Source of the DNA: Setoptus koraiensis
Taxonomy: Eukaryota > Arthropoda
Reading direction: 5' to 3'
DNA length: 64,000 nt
Assembly (NCBI GenBank): GCA_048013815.1
Contig: CM106585.1
Location: 10,478,001 to 10,542,000, forward strand
Below, piece by piece: positions 11,679 through 23,056 of the stretch. Made by a program: the position numbers and the translations under genes. How positions within the stretch are numbered: position 1 is the first letter of the stretch; every line of letters starts with the position of its first letter. The notes below the pieces were generated by a model. It was given only the letters and a program-made list of their open reading frames with translations. It made no database searches and was not told where the DNA came from.

Positions 11679-12395
11679 CTAAGCAATTTTGCATTCTTGA
11701 TATCGATGCGATGGTAATAGGATGTCAAATATGGTGCGCACACTGTACAACATGGTGGTGGTGGTGGTCATACAATAAAACTCTGTCAAACCGTAATCCT
11801 TTCTGTTGTGATCCTGGCGAAATTTCTCCAACGACAACTCAATTATCTTGTCCAAATCTAGCGGCTCATGGTCGAAACGAATCTCCGGATTGCGTTCGCT
11901 AACCACGTGCAAGGCCATCAACAATTCAACATTTATTTGTCTCAATTTGGGCGACTCAATTCGACTGAGCAGCGACTCCACCTTGAGGGCAAAATTTAAA
12001 TCATGCTGCGACATGTGAGTCAGTGTGGGCAACGAGCGCAATATGCGGCCCCCGATTACAATTCCGACACTTGTACAGCCCAACAAGCACCATACCTTGT
12101 CGTAAAAGTCCCTGGGTACGCGACATATTTCGCCCGTTATTTGTCGCCTGTCGCTAATGGGCAGCGACTCGTCGTCTGTCAGCACTTTTATAACCAATTT
12201 GCGCACGTCCGACGGCGACAACGACTCCAAAGGTCTGGCCAGGGCGGCGGCAACGGGTGGCGGCGTTGGGTGCCGGCCCGACTGTATGGACAGATCGGTT
12301 GGCTGGTCGTCGCCCATTGAGCTCAGTGAGTAATTTGAGGCGCTGCTGTGTATGGGTCGTTGGTCGTTGTAGCTATTCATGTTGTTGTTGTTATT

Positions 12396-12429
<34 letters not shown>

Positions 12430-15400
12430 GGCAACAGGAGCGGACTGGCGAGCGGGTCGATAACGCCAACGTGATGATGTCTGACCATATCGAGTGCTGT
12501 CGGGCTGCTGGCGTTAGTGGCAGAGTTAAGTAATGTGTTATATTGTAACTGTTTATGCATATATAAATGATTTGTCTTAATAGTCAAATAGGAGCGCATG
12601 GCCGACATAAAATTGCCAACTCTGATTGTCATAATACCATCAAATAGTTCCGGTTTTGTGCTGATCAAACGGCCAATATATAAGGCAATCTCCTGTTGTA
12701 GGACGGCGTCGCACGAATTACTAGCCGAAACTGTCGAGTATATGAGACAATGTATCTCTGACGGGGTCAATGGATTGTCTATGATTTTCTCATTTTTAGC
12801 GTAGCCCACAGATATGTGTTTGCCATTCACTAAAATAGAGGTTATCCAAGGCGATATAGACTCAACGGATCGCTTCAACAGCGAGCTACAATATCTGACC
12901 GCGGACCAGTAGCGCAATTGACCGGCAACGCGCGATAGACGCTCCAGTCGATCCTCTACGCTGAGATCATCAATTTTGTATTTGGCACCCTCGCGGTGCC
13001 ACAACAAACCTAATAGTTGCGACTGTCCATATAAAGTTTCGCAAGTCTTAAGTGCATCTATTATTGTGGGCCAAGTGGGCGAATTTTTGTACAATTCAAA
13101 ATAATTGACACTTGGCAACGGCTCCAGATAATCCTGCGCCAAATTTGTCATGCTTGTACCTAAAGTGTTTTCGTTGTTGTTTGTTGCTAATAGAGTTTGA
13201 TAATTTAAAAGTGAGTGATTTTGTGTCTCATCCAATTGACGAAACGATTTAAATTGTGGCAAATCCACCTTGGACAATAAATGTAAAAAATCCAAATGTT
13301 CTATACATGACGAACTGATCAAGTTCTGTAAGCGGCCAGTTTTTATCTTGAGGCCAGACTTTTTCAGTTGGCCCTGCTTGAATTCCACTAACAGATCCAA
13401 CAGGTCACGGAAATGAATGTCCTTCAAGTGCTCCTCCCTGATCAGTATGCACACTGTTGGCCTGCCCGACATTCTCCAGTAACGGCCCACAAAATTCAGC
13501 TCATTCTGGATGTCGTCTATTAATAGGGCCATGTCTTGCGACAAATAAAAATCGCTCACCTCAAATATCAACGGATAACACAGTATTGTCTGGCCGCATA
13601 TCCTGTACAATTTACTGGTGCCTAGCGACCCTATGGGCCTGTCTGGTCGGCCACGGAGGCCCAGTTTCTTATTGACTCCGAGCAGCTCGTAAACTTCTAC
13701 CAGTTGCGACGGCGACCAAACCTGAACTGGCTCCACTTCGAGCGGCGTTTGTGTTTGAATGCCATAAGTGGCCATCATGGCTTGCAATCGGATTGACTCG
13801 GTTATAAGGACGGTCTGGACGACGAGATCTGACGAGTTTGCCTGTTTTTATGTGTTTCCGGTTTGGCGATTGCGATCAGAAAAACAAATGATTAGAATAA
13901 GCGTCCGTCAAGACTCAATTGTTGTCATGAGCGTTCATGTGTACTCACAGTAGTTTTGCCCTGTTTTGTCCGCAATAAACAAACGTTATCAACGACAAAC
14001 GTTCGAATGTAAAGGTAATAAATTAATAATGAATTGCATGAAGAAATAGTCTAGTGTTAATGGCCATTATAGACTGGAAGCTACGCGAGGGCCCAGCCCA
14101 GATGAAAGTACATTAAATGTATATAAACACTTGGAATATACGTACCTGAAAAGATGAGTAACGGCCCAGCTTCTTTGGTCGGTCGTGGCTGGGCATGTAG
14201 CGCTTGATTGGGTCCAATTCGCTCGGTTGAACCAATCCATTGAGCAACAAGCGCGATATTAGTAGTAGTGACTGGCCCATCAGATAGATACAATCGGAGC
14301 TGCTGCCCTCGTAACTGGGGCGCCTCTCGACAGAGTCCGGCTCTTGTCGCTCAGATTGAATTAAATCAGTGGGCACATAATAGTATTTTGGTATGAGATA
14401 ATCCTTGTGTTTTGCATCAACTTTCAACAGACACTCAAACAATAGTTTCTCGTTTTCGTGTACCTGATCCAATTGATTCTTGAATATTCCGTCTATTATT
14501 AAAAAACAAACAAACAGTGGCCACTCACTTTCGATGTTCTCAAATTTTTTCGATGTCTTTGCAGCATCGTCAACCTGAATCAACGTGGGACTTGTAGTGC
14601 CGTAGCTAATATCATCGCCATTTTGACTGGAGAAACTAAAATTCAACAAGCTAGTACTACCACTGGGGCTACTCTGATGGCTGATACAATTGGCCTGGTG
14701 TTGATGATAATGTTGTTGTTGTTGTTGCTGTTGGTGACCACAGTTGCTGTCTTGGGCGCAATTGTACAGACACGAGGTCGAAGACGACGACAACGGTGGC
14801 TGATTCAGGTAGGGTCGCGACAACACAGAGCTCTTCCTGTGGCGACTCGAGGCCGGCCTTTGCTGTTGTTGTTGGTGGTTGTGGTGTTGCTGGTGCTGGT
14901 TGTTGTTGTGTTGTTGTTGTTGTTCGGAATCAATAACGGTGCCATAGGCGTCCCGCAGGAAACGTCTCAAGCCGTACTTGCCGCTCAACTTTTTCAATAT
15001 TTTCTTCTTGGTTGTAGCGTATATTAACGGGTCGTGGGTGGCAAAACAGGGCCAACTAATGGTGGCCAACAAATAAGAGTCGGTGTTCTTGGAGCGTGAC
15101 TCTCTCGGCAACAGTGTCTCAAAGATGCTACGATTTCTCGAATGGGCGTCAACGTCAACATATATAATTGACCAATTGGCGCCCTTGTCGCCGAACAGAT
15201 TGCATCCGTTGATGGCTTCCAGTGCCGCCTTGGCCATGCCAATCGATGTGGAATGTATCTCAAGCGATTTGTCTTTGTTGTTGATATTGTTATGCGAATT
15301 GTGTGAAGTATTATTGTTGTCCTGTTCCCAATTGCCATAGTCGGGAGTTCTGTACGCTCGCTCTACGTAATACACTAAATTTTGTACAAATGTCACCTCA

Positions 15401-16176
15401 TCCAAACAATAGATTATCTGAAGGCCACTGTTGATCATTTGAGCCAAAAACAATAGATATAGGCTGACCACATCTATTTGCAAATGAGGATAGTCGGCGT
15501 CGCTGCTGAGCGCGGTATGCAAACTAATAATTGATCGCATTATGTAAATTATATGAATAACAATGTGGAATTGAACAAAGGGTCTGTTAGCCGGGGCTTA
15601 AATAATCACGAATAACCGATGAATCTCGAGCGTTGTGACTCGGGCACTAACCTGAACTTGGAGTGGAGGGCGTGCTTTGGACTTTGGTTGGCCTTGAAAG
15701 ACTCCATCTTCTCTTCGGATTGTCTCATCCATGCAAACAGTATTCCTCGCATACATTTCACCACCGATTGACCCAAGTCGTGGGCCTTGCCCCTGTCGTC
15801 GTCTATTCTTTTTGTGTAGGCGACATAAAGTGACCATACTGCCGCTGCACAATATATACTGTCTCTAATGTGGGCCTCTTGGTGATCGTTGGACAGGCGA
15901 GGAAATAGGCCCGAAGTGGCCGATTGGTAGCGCAGTATCTGACGTTTTACTTTTGATCGGATAGACAGAATAGAGTTAGTCTTTCGTTCTTTCACCAGTT
16001 GGAAAGGGACCCAGCGACTGACACATTATTCAACATGTAAATGTGTTCATACTAAGGATAGATCACTCACCTTGACCGTAGTACTGGCCCAGTTGCAGGA
16101 CAATATCGTCGTGATTGAAAGCCAAGTTGAGGGGTTCGGCTGACCGACTAATAGCAGCACTGCTGCTATGTGGCAT
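11679..16176 (-). CDS. PHKB: Phosphorylase b kinase regulatory subunit beta
   Basis: Scaffold subunit of phosphorylase kinase, the Ca2+- and PKA-controlled activator of glycogen phosphorylase. My model has four exons: 16176-16071, 15949-15652, 15523-14146 and 13841-11679 (1314 aa). All junctions have GT-AG ends and matching phases. Family stretches are clear: KRQILRYQSATSGLFPRL, RDSIYCAAAVWSLYVAY and LYLLFLAQMINSGLQIIYCL in the glucoamylase-like half, then TYGIQTQTPLEVEPVQVW and RPDRPIGSLGTSKLYRI, which are beta- rather than alpha-type. The protein ends in CKIA, a possible CaaX farnesylation box as known for vertebrate PHKB. Oddities are a Gln/His/Ser-rich insert of about 130 residues inside the glucoamylase-like domain (exon 3) and a run of 16 Asn in exon 4. 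The first-exon start (MPHSSSAAISRS) is inferred from phase and a perfect donor. The vertebrate N-terminal regulatory extension is absent. Confidence 0.93.
12375..12428. repeat. GTT/AAC trinucleotide run coding poly-Asn in PHKB
   Basis: A nearly pure GTT repeat on the plus strand reads as 16 consecutive Asn residues on the minus strand in PHKB exon 4. It lies in a poorly conserved linker, so it is probably tolerated. Confidence 0.85.
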
Positions 16177-17669
16177 GACATGAAATTGTGAATAGTTTCG
16201 AATGTAGTTTGTTTGTTTTTCCTCAATACTCAATACTGTACTACTACAAAACTATATAAATAGTATATATGATGGTTATATTTAAAGTCGCTCGACAACA
16301 ATATCTGTTTTGTTGTATGCTTACAAGCTGACTATAAGGCCATAAGGGCTATACTGTCTGGCTATAGGGTGAACGTGATCTACACGTGGTCTTAACACTG
16401 ATCCAAGTGTCTAACCTTTACAACTTGTTTGTTCTGACGTTAGATATACTGACTGACTAATATTGTTGTTATTGTCATATATTTCTTTCTGAGGAATATT
16501 ATTAATAAACAATTATTCTTGCTGCTGTGGTTTCCAGATTTTATCAAGTATTCTGTGTTCGACGTATCAAAAAATTATTATTACAAAATTGAAATGCGTT
16601 CGATGGGCATCGGTGAATCAGTAATAATTAATTGATTTAATGTTGATAAATATTAATATCGATTTTGGAGATCTTAATAATGGTGACAGTGCGCTGTATA
16701 TATCGGCTGTCTGTAAGTATGAGCTTGTATATGTGTCTGTGTATGCTTGTGTGTCTAGTAGAGATGGATCTAGAGATTTTTTCTCTTGTGGTATATCTGG
16801 TATTTGTTCTTATCAACAACAACAACTAGATAAATACTTCGACGATCCAAACGAATTATGCAACATCTAAACAACGATAGGCTCATCACAACATATCGCG
16901 CACATATATATATAGCAGTCTAACAGATCTATTGTGTCGATAATGTTTCAAAACGATATTCGAGATGATCAGATAAACATCTCATCATCAAACTGTTGTA
17001 AAACTGTTGCTGCAACTAACTTCAAGGATCTTCCTCTAACGACTGACGGAGCTAGCTCACAGGCAGCGAGCTTCATCTTCTATATAACAGTTGTGCGTAT
17101 TGTGATGTTATTTAATGTTAGGATTCAGTTAGATTTGTTTGTAAGATTGCCTCTCCAAATGATGATCAGCTTATCTACCATAGCTAGTTTTTTGCTGCTA
17201 GTATTCTACAAAACTAATTGTGTCAGTGTTATACATCTCATAAACACAGCGTATAGACATGCAAGCAATTAGCCTAGAACGATGACCTTGACAGAATAAA
17301 AAAGATTGTCGCAATCGAAACAGCTGTTATTCACGCTTTTTACTACTAACAACTTGTAAACAACAGTAACACTTTTCCATCCTTCGCAGCAAGTGCTGTG
17401 ATTCGAGGTAATTTTAAAAAATCAAAAAAAAGCAGAAAAACTTGTCAACATATCAGAATATGGAGATGACAACGTATCATTAGGACAAGTTTTCAAATAA
17501 GTAGGAAAAAGTTGGTCGATCCAAGAGTCTGGGGCAGAAGTCTTATCAAATGATATGCGTTAAACATATTGATTGATCCAGATATGACTGCTCAGTGAAT
17601 ATATGTAGCCAGTGTGTGGTAGAGGTCACTTGAGAATAACACACATAACAGAGAACTTCTCTCAATTTA
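16177..17669. other. Intergenic region between PHKB and SLMAP
   Basis: About 1.5 kb of AT-rich DNA between two minus-strand genes. It should hold the PHKB promoter. One 112-codon plus-strand frame (16934-17272) encodes a Phe/Leu/Val-rich C-terminal half, but it matches nothing I know and has no splice or poly(A) context, so I do not call it a gene. Confidence 0.55.
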
Positions 17670-17671
17670 TT
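17666..17671 (-). terminator. Poly(A) signal overlapping the SLMAP stop codon
   Basis: The minus strand reads TAATAAA at the end of the spliced SLMAP frame, so AATAAA shares bases with the TAA stop. The 3' UTR would be only a few tens of bases long. Confidence 0.5.
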
Positions 17672-20153
17672 AAGGTGCCCCAATGAGGTACGCTAACAAG
17701 ACAGTAAGTAGTATAATTATTGGTGGTATAATTGCACAAAGATCAACCTGTAGATGAATTGTAGAAAAGAATGGAAGATGATTAATATTAGAATGATAAT
17801 AGTCCAGTAGAATAGAAGACAGTTCACTTGAGCTTTCATACTTACATCCTTATCTTGGTTACAAAGAATGGTCTCGCGATTCTTATCAGTTTCAATCTCT
17901 GACTTCAGGGACGCGTTTTCTTTATTCAAGCAATTGATGCGCTCAAGCAATTCTTCGTATTGAACCGTTTTTGAATCAACCTGTAGAATTATAGATAAAT
18001 AAATTAGTATTAGAAATTGATGTTACCATGCTAGCTAACTCTTTTAGCACAAGTTTTAAAGGGACCACTAGAAAAGTCTGAGCCATCCTGCAAACTTACG
18101 CGCCAGACTTACCTCTTGTTTGAGCTGTTGATTGTTTTCATCTGCCTGTGTGTATAATGAATTTACAACCATCAATTGATAACGTAAATTAGCTAGTTGT
18201 TTATCTTTAAGTTGTATATCACAAATTTGTTGACTCGCAATCTCCAGCCTATGTTCAAAATCATCTATTTTCTTTTTGGACTCATGAATGGCGTTCTCGT
18301 ATTGTTTTGACAATTGACTATTCGCCTGTTTCAACTCGTCTATATCCTTCATCAATGATATTTTCTCTTGTGTCATCTCTTCACATTGTTTTTGATGCAC
18401 AACATCTTTGGAGGTATTTAATTGCTCTAATCTTTCATTGCTCTCTTTCAAGCTTTGGCATTGTTCCTCACTGGATTTGAGCAAAACTTCGAGATCGTGA
18501 ATCCGCCGAAATGCCAGGTATTCTTTTTGTAATGCTTTTTTTATTGCATCTTTTGCTATAAGCTCATAATTAGCTTTATCTTCAATGTAGTTGAGTACTT
18601 TTTCCTTAAGTTGCAGTTCTAGGTCATTGATCATTTCACTTTCATTTGAGGTATCTTTGCTGACACATTCAGTAGTTTTAGTATCGTTTGTGGTCAAATT
18701 CGATTCAGGGGCATCATTATCCCGAGGTTCATCAACCCTGTGATTATCTTTCAGTGCTTGTTTTGATTTCGCCACTTTACTGGCTCGCATCAGGAATTCC
18801 AACTTTTTTTGTAATGTCTCTATCTTAGAGAGAAGTAGATCTTCTTTTATACAAGCCTTCCAGCCTCTGTCAGCGGCTAAATGAGCCTCTTCCAAGGTTT
18901 GCTCAACAAGTTGTAACTTTTGTCGTAATTGTTGTTCTCTTTGAGCGGCTTCCTTCAATAGACTGAAAAAGTTAATTGTCTCACAATAATAAGAGGGAAC
19001 AACACCCATCATGTTAACAGATGGATGACTATTGCTGGTTGATTGATCATTATTGGACGTTGTAGGTGGACAGAATGGTTGTTGCTGGTTGATAACATTG
19101 TTTGATTCTTGTTTGCGATTAAAATAATTAAAGTTGGAGCTTGTGGAATTGACGTGATTTTCGCTACACATCATATCTAATTTGTCTAATTTTTCCTTAA
19201 TAGATGAATCTCCAGGCTTCTTAAGAATTGTGGCTGTTCCATCATAGCCTATTCTAGTTAGATTTGTTCCATTATCGGTAATAGTTGACTTGTCTGGGCG
19301 TATATTCTTATTGAATAAAGTTGCTAAATTAGTTCTATTGTATGCAGATATAGAACCAGAGGAACCGGTATTGTTTCCATTTAGTGAATTTGCACTATCA
19401 ATTGACTGGTTGTTGTTACTTGTAGTATTGTTATTGTTTGTTGGCCCCAGGAACATATCTACTCTATTATCTGGAAACATGAATGGTAGCATGGAAGCCC
19501 TATCGGGGATCACTGATACATCCGGTTGCATGAATGTAGATGGTTCAAATAACAAATTCGAGGGCATCATTATATGGTTCGGAGGTCTGATGGCCTCGTC
19601 GCCATTAGGATAATATAATGTAATACAAAGGACTATGCAACCGTGCGTCATCTTTTTAGCACTTTCCATAACTTCTACTCCAAATTGAACAATATCACCA
19701 GAAAAAAGTTCCTCAGGGGGAGAATCTTCATTGGCAGGACTCAAGCGATGATTATTGATAAATGTTCCATTGGAGCTGCGAGTGTCCCTGAGTAGAAACT
19801 GTCGCGAGGCAGCACGTTATGAGGAGAAAATAATCGACATAGGCATGTGTTAGACATGTGAATTTAACGATAGACAAATTGGTAGCAATGAATGTGGCCA
19901 CTTGGAGCATTGTCAAGTGTCAACAGTGATCTGGCAACGCAATACTAACCTTTCCATTGTCAAACCAGAGTAGCGCATGGTTCCTTGACAGGACCTTGCA
20001 ATCGAATATGGCATTATCACATAATGGCTTGCATCTAGCAACAGCTCTACCAACCTTGATGGCCTCCTTAAATTCTAGGCATCTATCTTCGAATGGATGG
20101 GAATTGCTACGTTGTTGCAAAACGGCGCTAGCGTATCCGGCATTAGAAGCCAT
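17670..20153 (-). CDS. SLMAP: Sarcolemma-associated protein homologue (FHA domain, coiled coil, tail anchor)
   Basis: SLMAP is a tail-anchored scaffold of the STRIPAK phosphatase-kinase complex that dampens Hippo signalling. My model has exons 20153-19950, 19798-18113, 17980-17846 and 17747-17670 (700 aa), all joined in phase 0 at GT-AG sites. The FHA domain spans exons 1-2: NSHPFEDRCLEF, KVGRAVARCKP, FDCKVLSRNHALLWFDNG, then RDTRSSNGTFINNHRLS and FSGDIVQFGVEV. An Asn/Ser-rich linker of about 150 residues follows, then a long coiled coil containing RGWKACIKEDLLLSKIE, the equivalent of the vertebrate Slmap coil. The last exon encodes a hydrophobic tail (AIIPPIIILLTVLLAYLIG) that fits an ER or outer-membrane tail anchor. 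If the last intron is retained the frame instead runs into a different hydrophobic segment ending at 17717. The protein is slightly shorter than vertebrate SLMAP (about 830 aa). Confidence 0.92.
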
Positions 20154-20679
20154 AACGCGCTTATCTGGCCAAGCTTATTGTCCTGAAGTATGGCTGGTTA
20201 TTATTGTACAAATGTGTGTTCGACTACAGTGGTCCTATATTTGGAGCCGATTCATTAGAATCATCGTGTTGTTAATTCATCGATATCTTCAATGGTTCAA
20301 GTGGTCCAAATGATAATATCAATAATAATTGTTTTAATATATATATCTATGTATCTTGTAAAAACGGTAATTCTGATAATCTTTTCCACCAGCAATCATA
20401 AATGTAAAACAGATAGTTCGTAATGGAGGTGGGACAAACATTGTGCTTTGCCTTGCGCACAACAGAGCGCGAGTTTCAAGTGGCTCAAAAATTTCTGAAA
20501 CACCGCAGCAAACCTTTGTGCGTGTGCGTGTGCGTGTGCATATGAATTATATGACACACCCAGTACGATACGACTCGATGTACAAAGCTGAAAACGAGGA
20601 AAGCCAGGCATTTTTCACCAATTTAACTTGGATATGACGACACTAATAGTTGGTTCACCGTGATATTTTATCCAATAAC
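20154..20679. promoter_or_regulatory. Divergent promoter interval, SLMAP and mL54
   Basis: A 526-bp gap separates the start codons of minus-strand SLMAP and plus-strand mL54, so both promoters must sit here. I see no convincing TATA box for either gene. An alternating GTGTGCGTGTGCGTGTGC run lies at 20518-20538, close to the mL54 start. Confidence 0.5.
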
Positions 20680-21276
20680 ATGGCGAACATGGCTACATTA
20701 CATTTGTACTGCAATATTTTCAAGGAGCAGCTGACCAGGTTAAATTACTTCAGTCAAAGATTCGTGGTCAATGTGCCGCCCACAGCAACGGGAAAACGTA
20801 GATTCAGATTGCCAGTAGAGACAGACCCCAAAAAGCTTGTCAATTATTGTTGTGGATTAGACTATAGAACGGATCTAGCCCCCGTAAAGATCAAACCTGA
20901 CAACGAATATCCTGATTGGCTTTGGAACCTCAGGCTACATCCCAAAAAACCTAGTTGGGAACTAACTCGCGGAACGAAAGAGTATTACGAAACGTTACAT
21001 GCCGAGTCTGTTAAGAGGAAAAACATACTCAAGAGAGCACAAGGAAAAACAAAGAAGGTGGTCGGAAAGGTCATGCTCAAACAAATGGAGTGGATTAGGC
21101 ATATTAGATTCCGTGCCTTGGCCCATATGGAAGAAGACCCAGCAATGGAAACTGATTTGTCTGAACCTCCCAGGTTCATGAACAAGAGAGACTATTATCT
21201 GCCTCAACTAGATGGTGTAGTATATGCAGACAAAATAGCAGGCAACTTGTATAGAAAAAATTATTTTAAAGGTTAA
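20680..21276 (+). CDS. MRPL54: Mitochondrial large-ribosomal-subunit protein mL54-like
   Basis: A single-exon protein of 198 residues if translation begins at the ATG at 20680 (MANMATLHLYCNIF). The frame is open further upstream but without an earlier ATG. The N-terminus is basic and hydrophobic, as in a mitochondrial presequence. The diagnostic part is VKIKPDNEYPDWLWNLRLHPKK followed by ELTRGTKEYYETLH and a Lys/Arg-rich stretch, matching the mL54 (L37-type) core that places this small protein in the mitoribosome large subunit. Unlike the roughly 140-residue animal proteins it carries about 90 extra C-terminal residues, ending in a Tyr-rich segment (NKRDYYLPQLDGVVYADK). An AATAAA follows 44 bp after the stop. 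The family call rests on the short core only. Confidence 0.65.
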   Translation: MANMATLHLYCNIFKEQLTRLNYFSQRFVVNVPPTATGKRRFRLPVETDPKKLVNYCCGLDYRTDLAPVKIKPDNEYPDWLWNLRLHPKKPSWELTRGTKEYYETLHAESVKRKNILKRAQGKTKKVVGKVMLKQMEWIRHIRFRALAHMEEDPAMETDLSEPPRFMNKRDYYLPQLDGVVYADKIAGNLYRKNYFKG

Positions 21277-21319
21277 GTCTGACGTTTAGGTGACTTCGTC
21301 TTTACTTCAATTTGAAATG

Positions 21320-21325
21320 AATAAA
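21320..21325 (+). terminator. Poly(A) signal of mL54
   Basis: AATAAA 44 bp after the mL54 stop and 31 bp before the stop codon of the convergent SH3BGRL gene. Confidence 0.6.
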
Positions 21326-21355
21326 ACTCATTTATGAGGAATTAGGCTGTCCAAT

Positions 21356-21912
21356 TCAATTGTCCGTCAGATCATAAAGGCTGACACCGGAATCCTCTTC
21401 TAATTTTAGCATGACTTTTACTTTGTCTTCATCATTGGCCGCATCGAAATCTTCATAGTCCTACAAGTGATAACAGAATGAAATTTTGAGTAATCTTATC
21501 AGTTTAGAAGAATGGTAGGTTCAATAAATCAGTATAGTACCCAGTAATGTTTATCACTTACACCACAATATTCGTCATCATTGAAGAATTGTGGAGGTAA
21601 GACAGTTGTGGAATCCCGTTTTTTGCATACCGTCCTCATCAATTCCTTTTCACGTTCATGGCCAGGCTCCGTCACGTCAACTATCTGATAGTCTATCTCT
21701 AGAGCATCTAGAATCATTGTGACTCGCTGTTGGCGCTTCTTTATCTGCAATCAAAAATATGTGAAAATTTGAAGCGATCGATAGTTTTTATTTCACGTGT
21801 AGAATTATTCAAGAGTACATATCAAGTGTATGGGTGCTTGATTGTTGATTATAAGATTAATACTGACCTCTTTACTTGCAGACACCATAGAAACATAAAC
21901 AGAGATAGGCAT
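21356..21912 (-). CDS. SH3-domain-binding glutamate-rich-like protein (thioredoxin fold)
   Basis: A small cytosolic thioredoxin-fold protein of the SH3BGRL/SH3BGRL3 family, related to glutaredoxins but lacking redox activity in characterised members. The three-exon model is 21912-21868, 21744-21562 and 21460-21356 (110 aa), with all junctions in phase 0 and GT-AG. It starts MPISVYVSMVSASKE, the first beta strand. It continues IKKRQQRVTMILDALEIDYQIVDV, the helix and second strand, where SH3BGRL proteins have IKKKQQ. The family element LPPQFFNDDEYCG carries the conserved cis-Pro segment. The last exon is short and acidic (DYEDFDAANDEDK), which fits the Glu-rich name. The first exon is too short to appear as an independent frame and was found by matching the family N-terminus. 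Confidence 0.88.
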
Positions 21913-22785
21913 TATTTCAATTTTAAGTAGATGGTTTACAAAAGCAAACAAAAAAAGTTTAGACTACTCCTTGATTAGACAGGTACAAGAATGTTCATCT
22001 GAATTAATAATTGACGAGATTTTGCTTTATCTACATGTATGAAGGTACTGTTGAATTCCTCCTATTAGATGATACTATAGTTGGTCGATAAAAGAACTTA
22101 AGCCGACTGATTGTTGCATCACACTGGTTTGATGAGATAAACATCGGTCCTATGATACAATTCGTTCAGCATTCGCATCATTTTACAAATACTGGGTGTA
22201 AACAGAATTCTTTCATACTTTCTGTGCGGGACAAGAAAACAATTATCCCTATGCTTGTATCTTCGAACGAGCGCTAAGTTTGAATCTCTGCGACTTCGAA
22301 AATCCAATTTCTTACTTAATGATTGGGAAAAATTAGGAGGTCTCACCCCAAGGATCTCCTACCCTCCACCCGTCCATCTTCCTCTAGAATCCATGACAGA
22401 ACAAGAAGCTCCCTTTCCATCGCCATTCGGTGCGATTTTCATCCCTACTCGGTGAGATGATTTGATGTTTCGCATTTATCGTCACTGTGAATTTACAAAG
22501 AGATGACCCGGATCAGTTGAGCTGTTATCAGGTGCAGAGCATGTGGTAAATGCAAATCTGATTTTATATCTTGCTGAAACTAATTAGAACTCATTGTCTC
22601 CCAATCTCAGTAGGTCCTTTTGAAGATCAAAAAATAATCTTGAAATAACTTTTTTTGGCGATTTGAGTTTGGCGCCTCCAAGAAAAAGTGAATGTGATTT
22701 TTAATCAGTGATTCACTGTCAAGTTGGAAATCATTTGTATACTTCTCGGAATACATCTTTTTATTTTGTATTATTACTCTACACC
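21913..22785. other. Intergenic region upstream of SH3BGRL and GTF2H5
   Basis: About 870 bp between divergent genes, so it must contain both promoters. Two overlapping frames (22119-22346 minus, 22255-22455 plus) are open but match no family and have no clear splice sites at their ends. I do not call either. Confidence 0.5.
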
Positions 22786-22998
22786 ATGGTTCATGTCTTG
22801 CGAGGAGTATTAGTTGAATGTGATCCTCAAATGAAACAATTTTTATTACATTTGGACGCTACTGATGCCTTAAACACAAAATTCGTACTACAAGATTTGG
22901 ACGCAACTCATCTGTTTGTCTCTTCAGACTGCATTGATCTACTCAAGACTAAAATTGATGATCTCATGGAACAGGTTAACTTTGTGGAAAACAATTAA
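22786..22998 (+). CDS. GTF2H5: General transcription and DNA repair factor IIH subunit TTDA/Tfb5
   Basis: A 70-residue protein, the normal size for TFIIH subunit 5, which stabilises TFIIH and stimulates XPB during nucleotide excision repair. The diagnostic line is MVHVLRGVLVECDPQMKQF, followed by LHLDATDALNTKFVLQDLDA, THLFVSS and a C-terminal helix (IDLLKTKIDDLMEQ). The start was chosen at the ATG at 22786 because family members begin MVN/MVxVLKG. The frame upstream is open for 26 codons but not homologous. It is uninterrupted, and its stop lies only 58 bp before the ZNHIT1 start on the same strand. Confidence 0.95.
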   Translation: MVHVLRGVLVECDPQMKQFLLHLDATDALNTKFVLQDLDATHLFVSSDCIDLLKTKIDDLMEQVNFVENN

Positions 22999-23056
22999 GC
23001 AGTTAATTCTCAATTTAGTCAAGTAATAATATTCTTCAGTTCACATACCAGCAACT

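Noticed and set aside
14623-15027. Leu/Val-rich plus-strand frame that looks transmembrane
   Set aside because: It is the complement of the PHKB Gln/His repeats; hydrophobicity is an artefact of GTT/TTG codons.
16934-17272. 112-codon plus-strand frame with hydrophobic C-terminal half
   Set aside because: No family resemblance, promoter or poly(A) signal; AT-rich intergenic DNA produces such frames.
22119-22455. Overlapping opposite-strand frames of 66-75 codons
   Set aside because: Neither matches a family nor has phase-compatible splice partners nearby.
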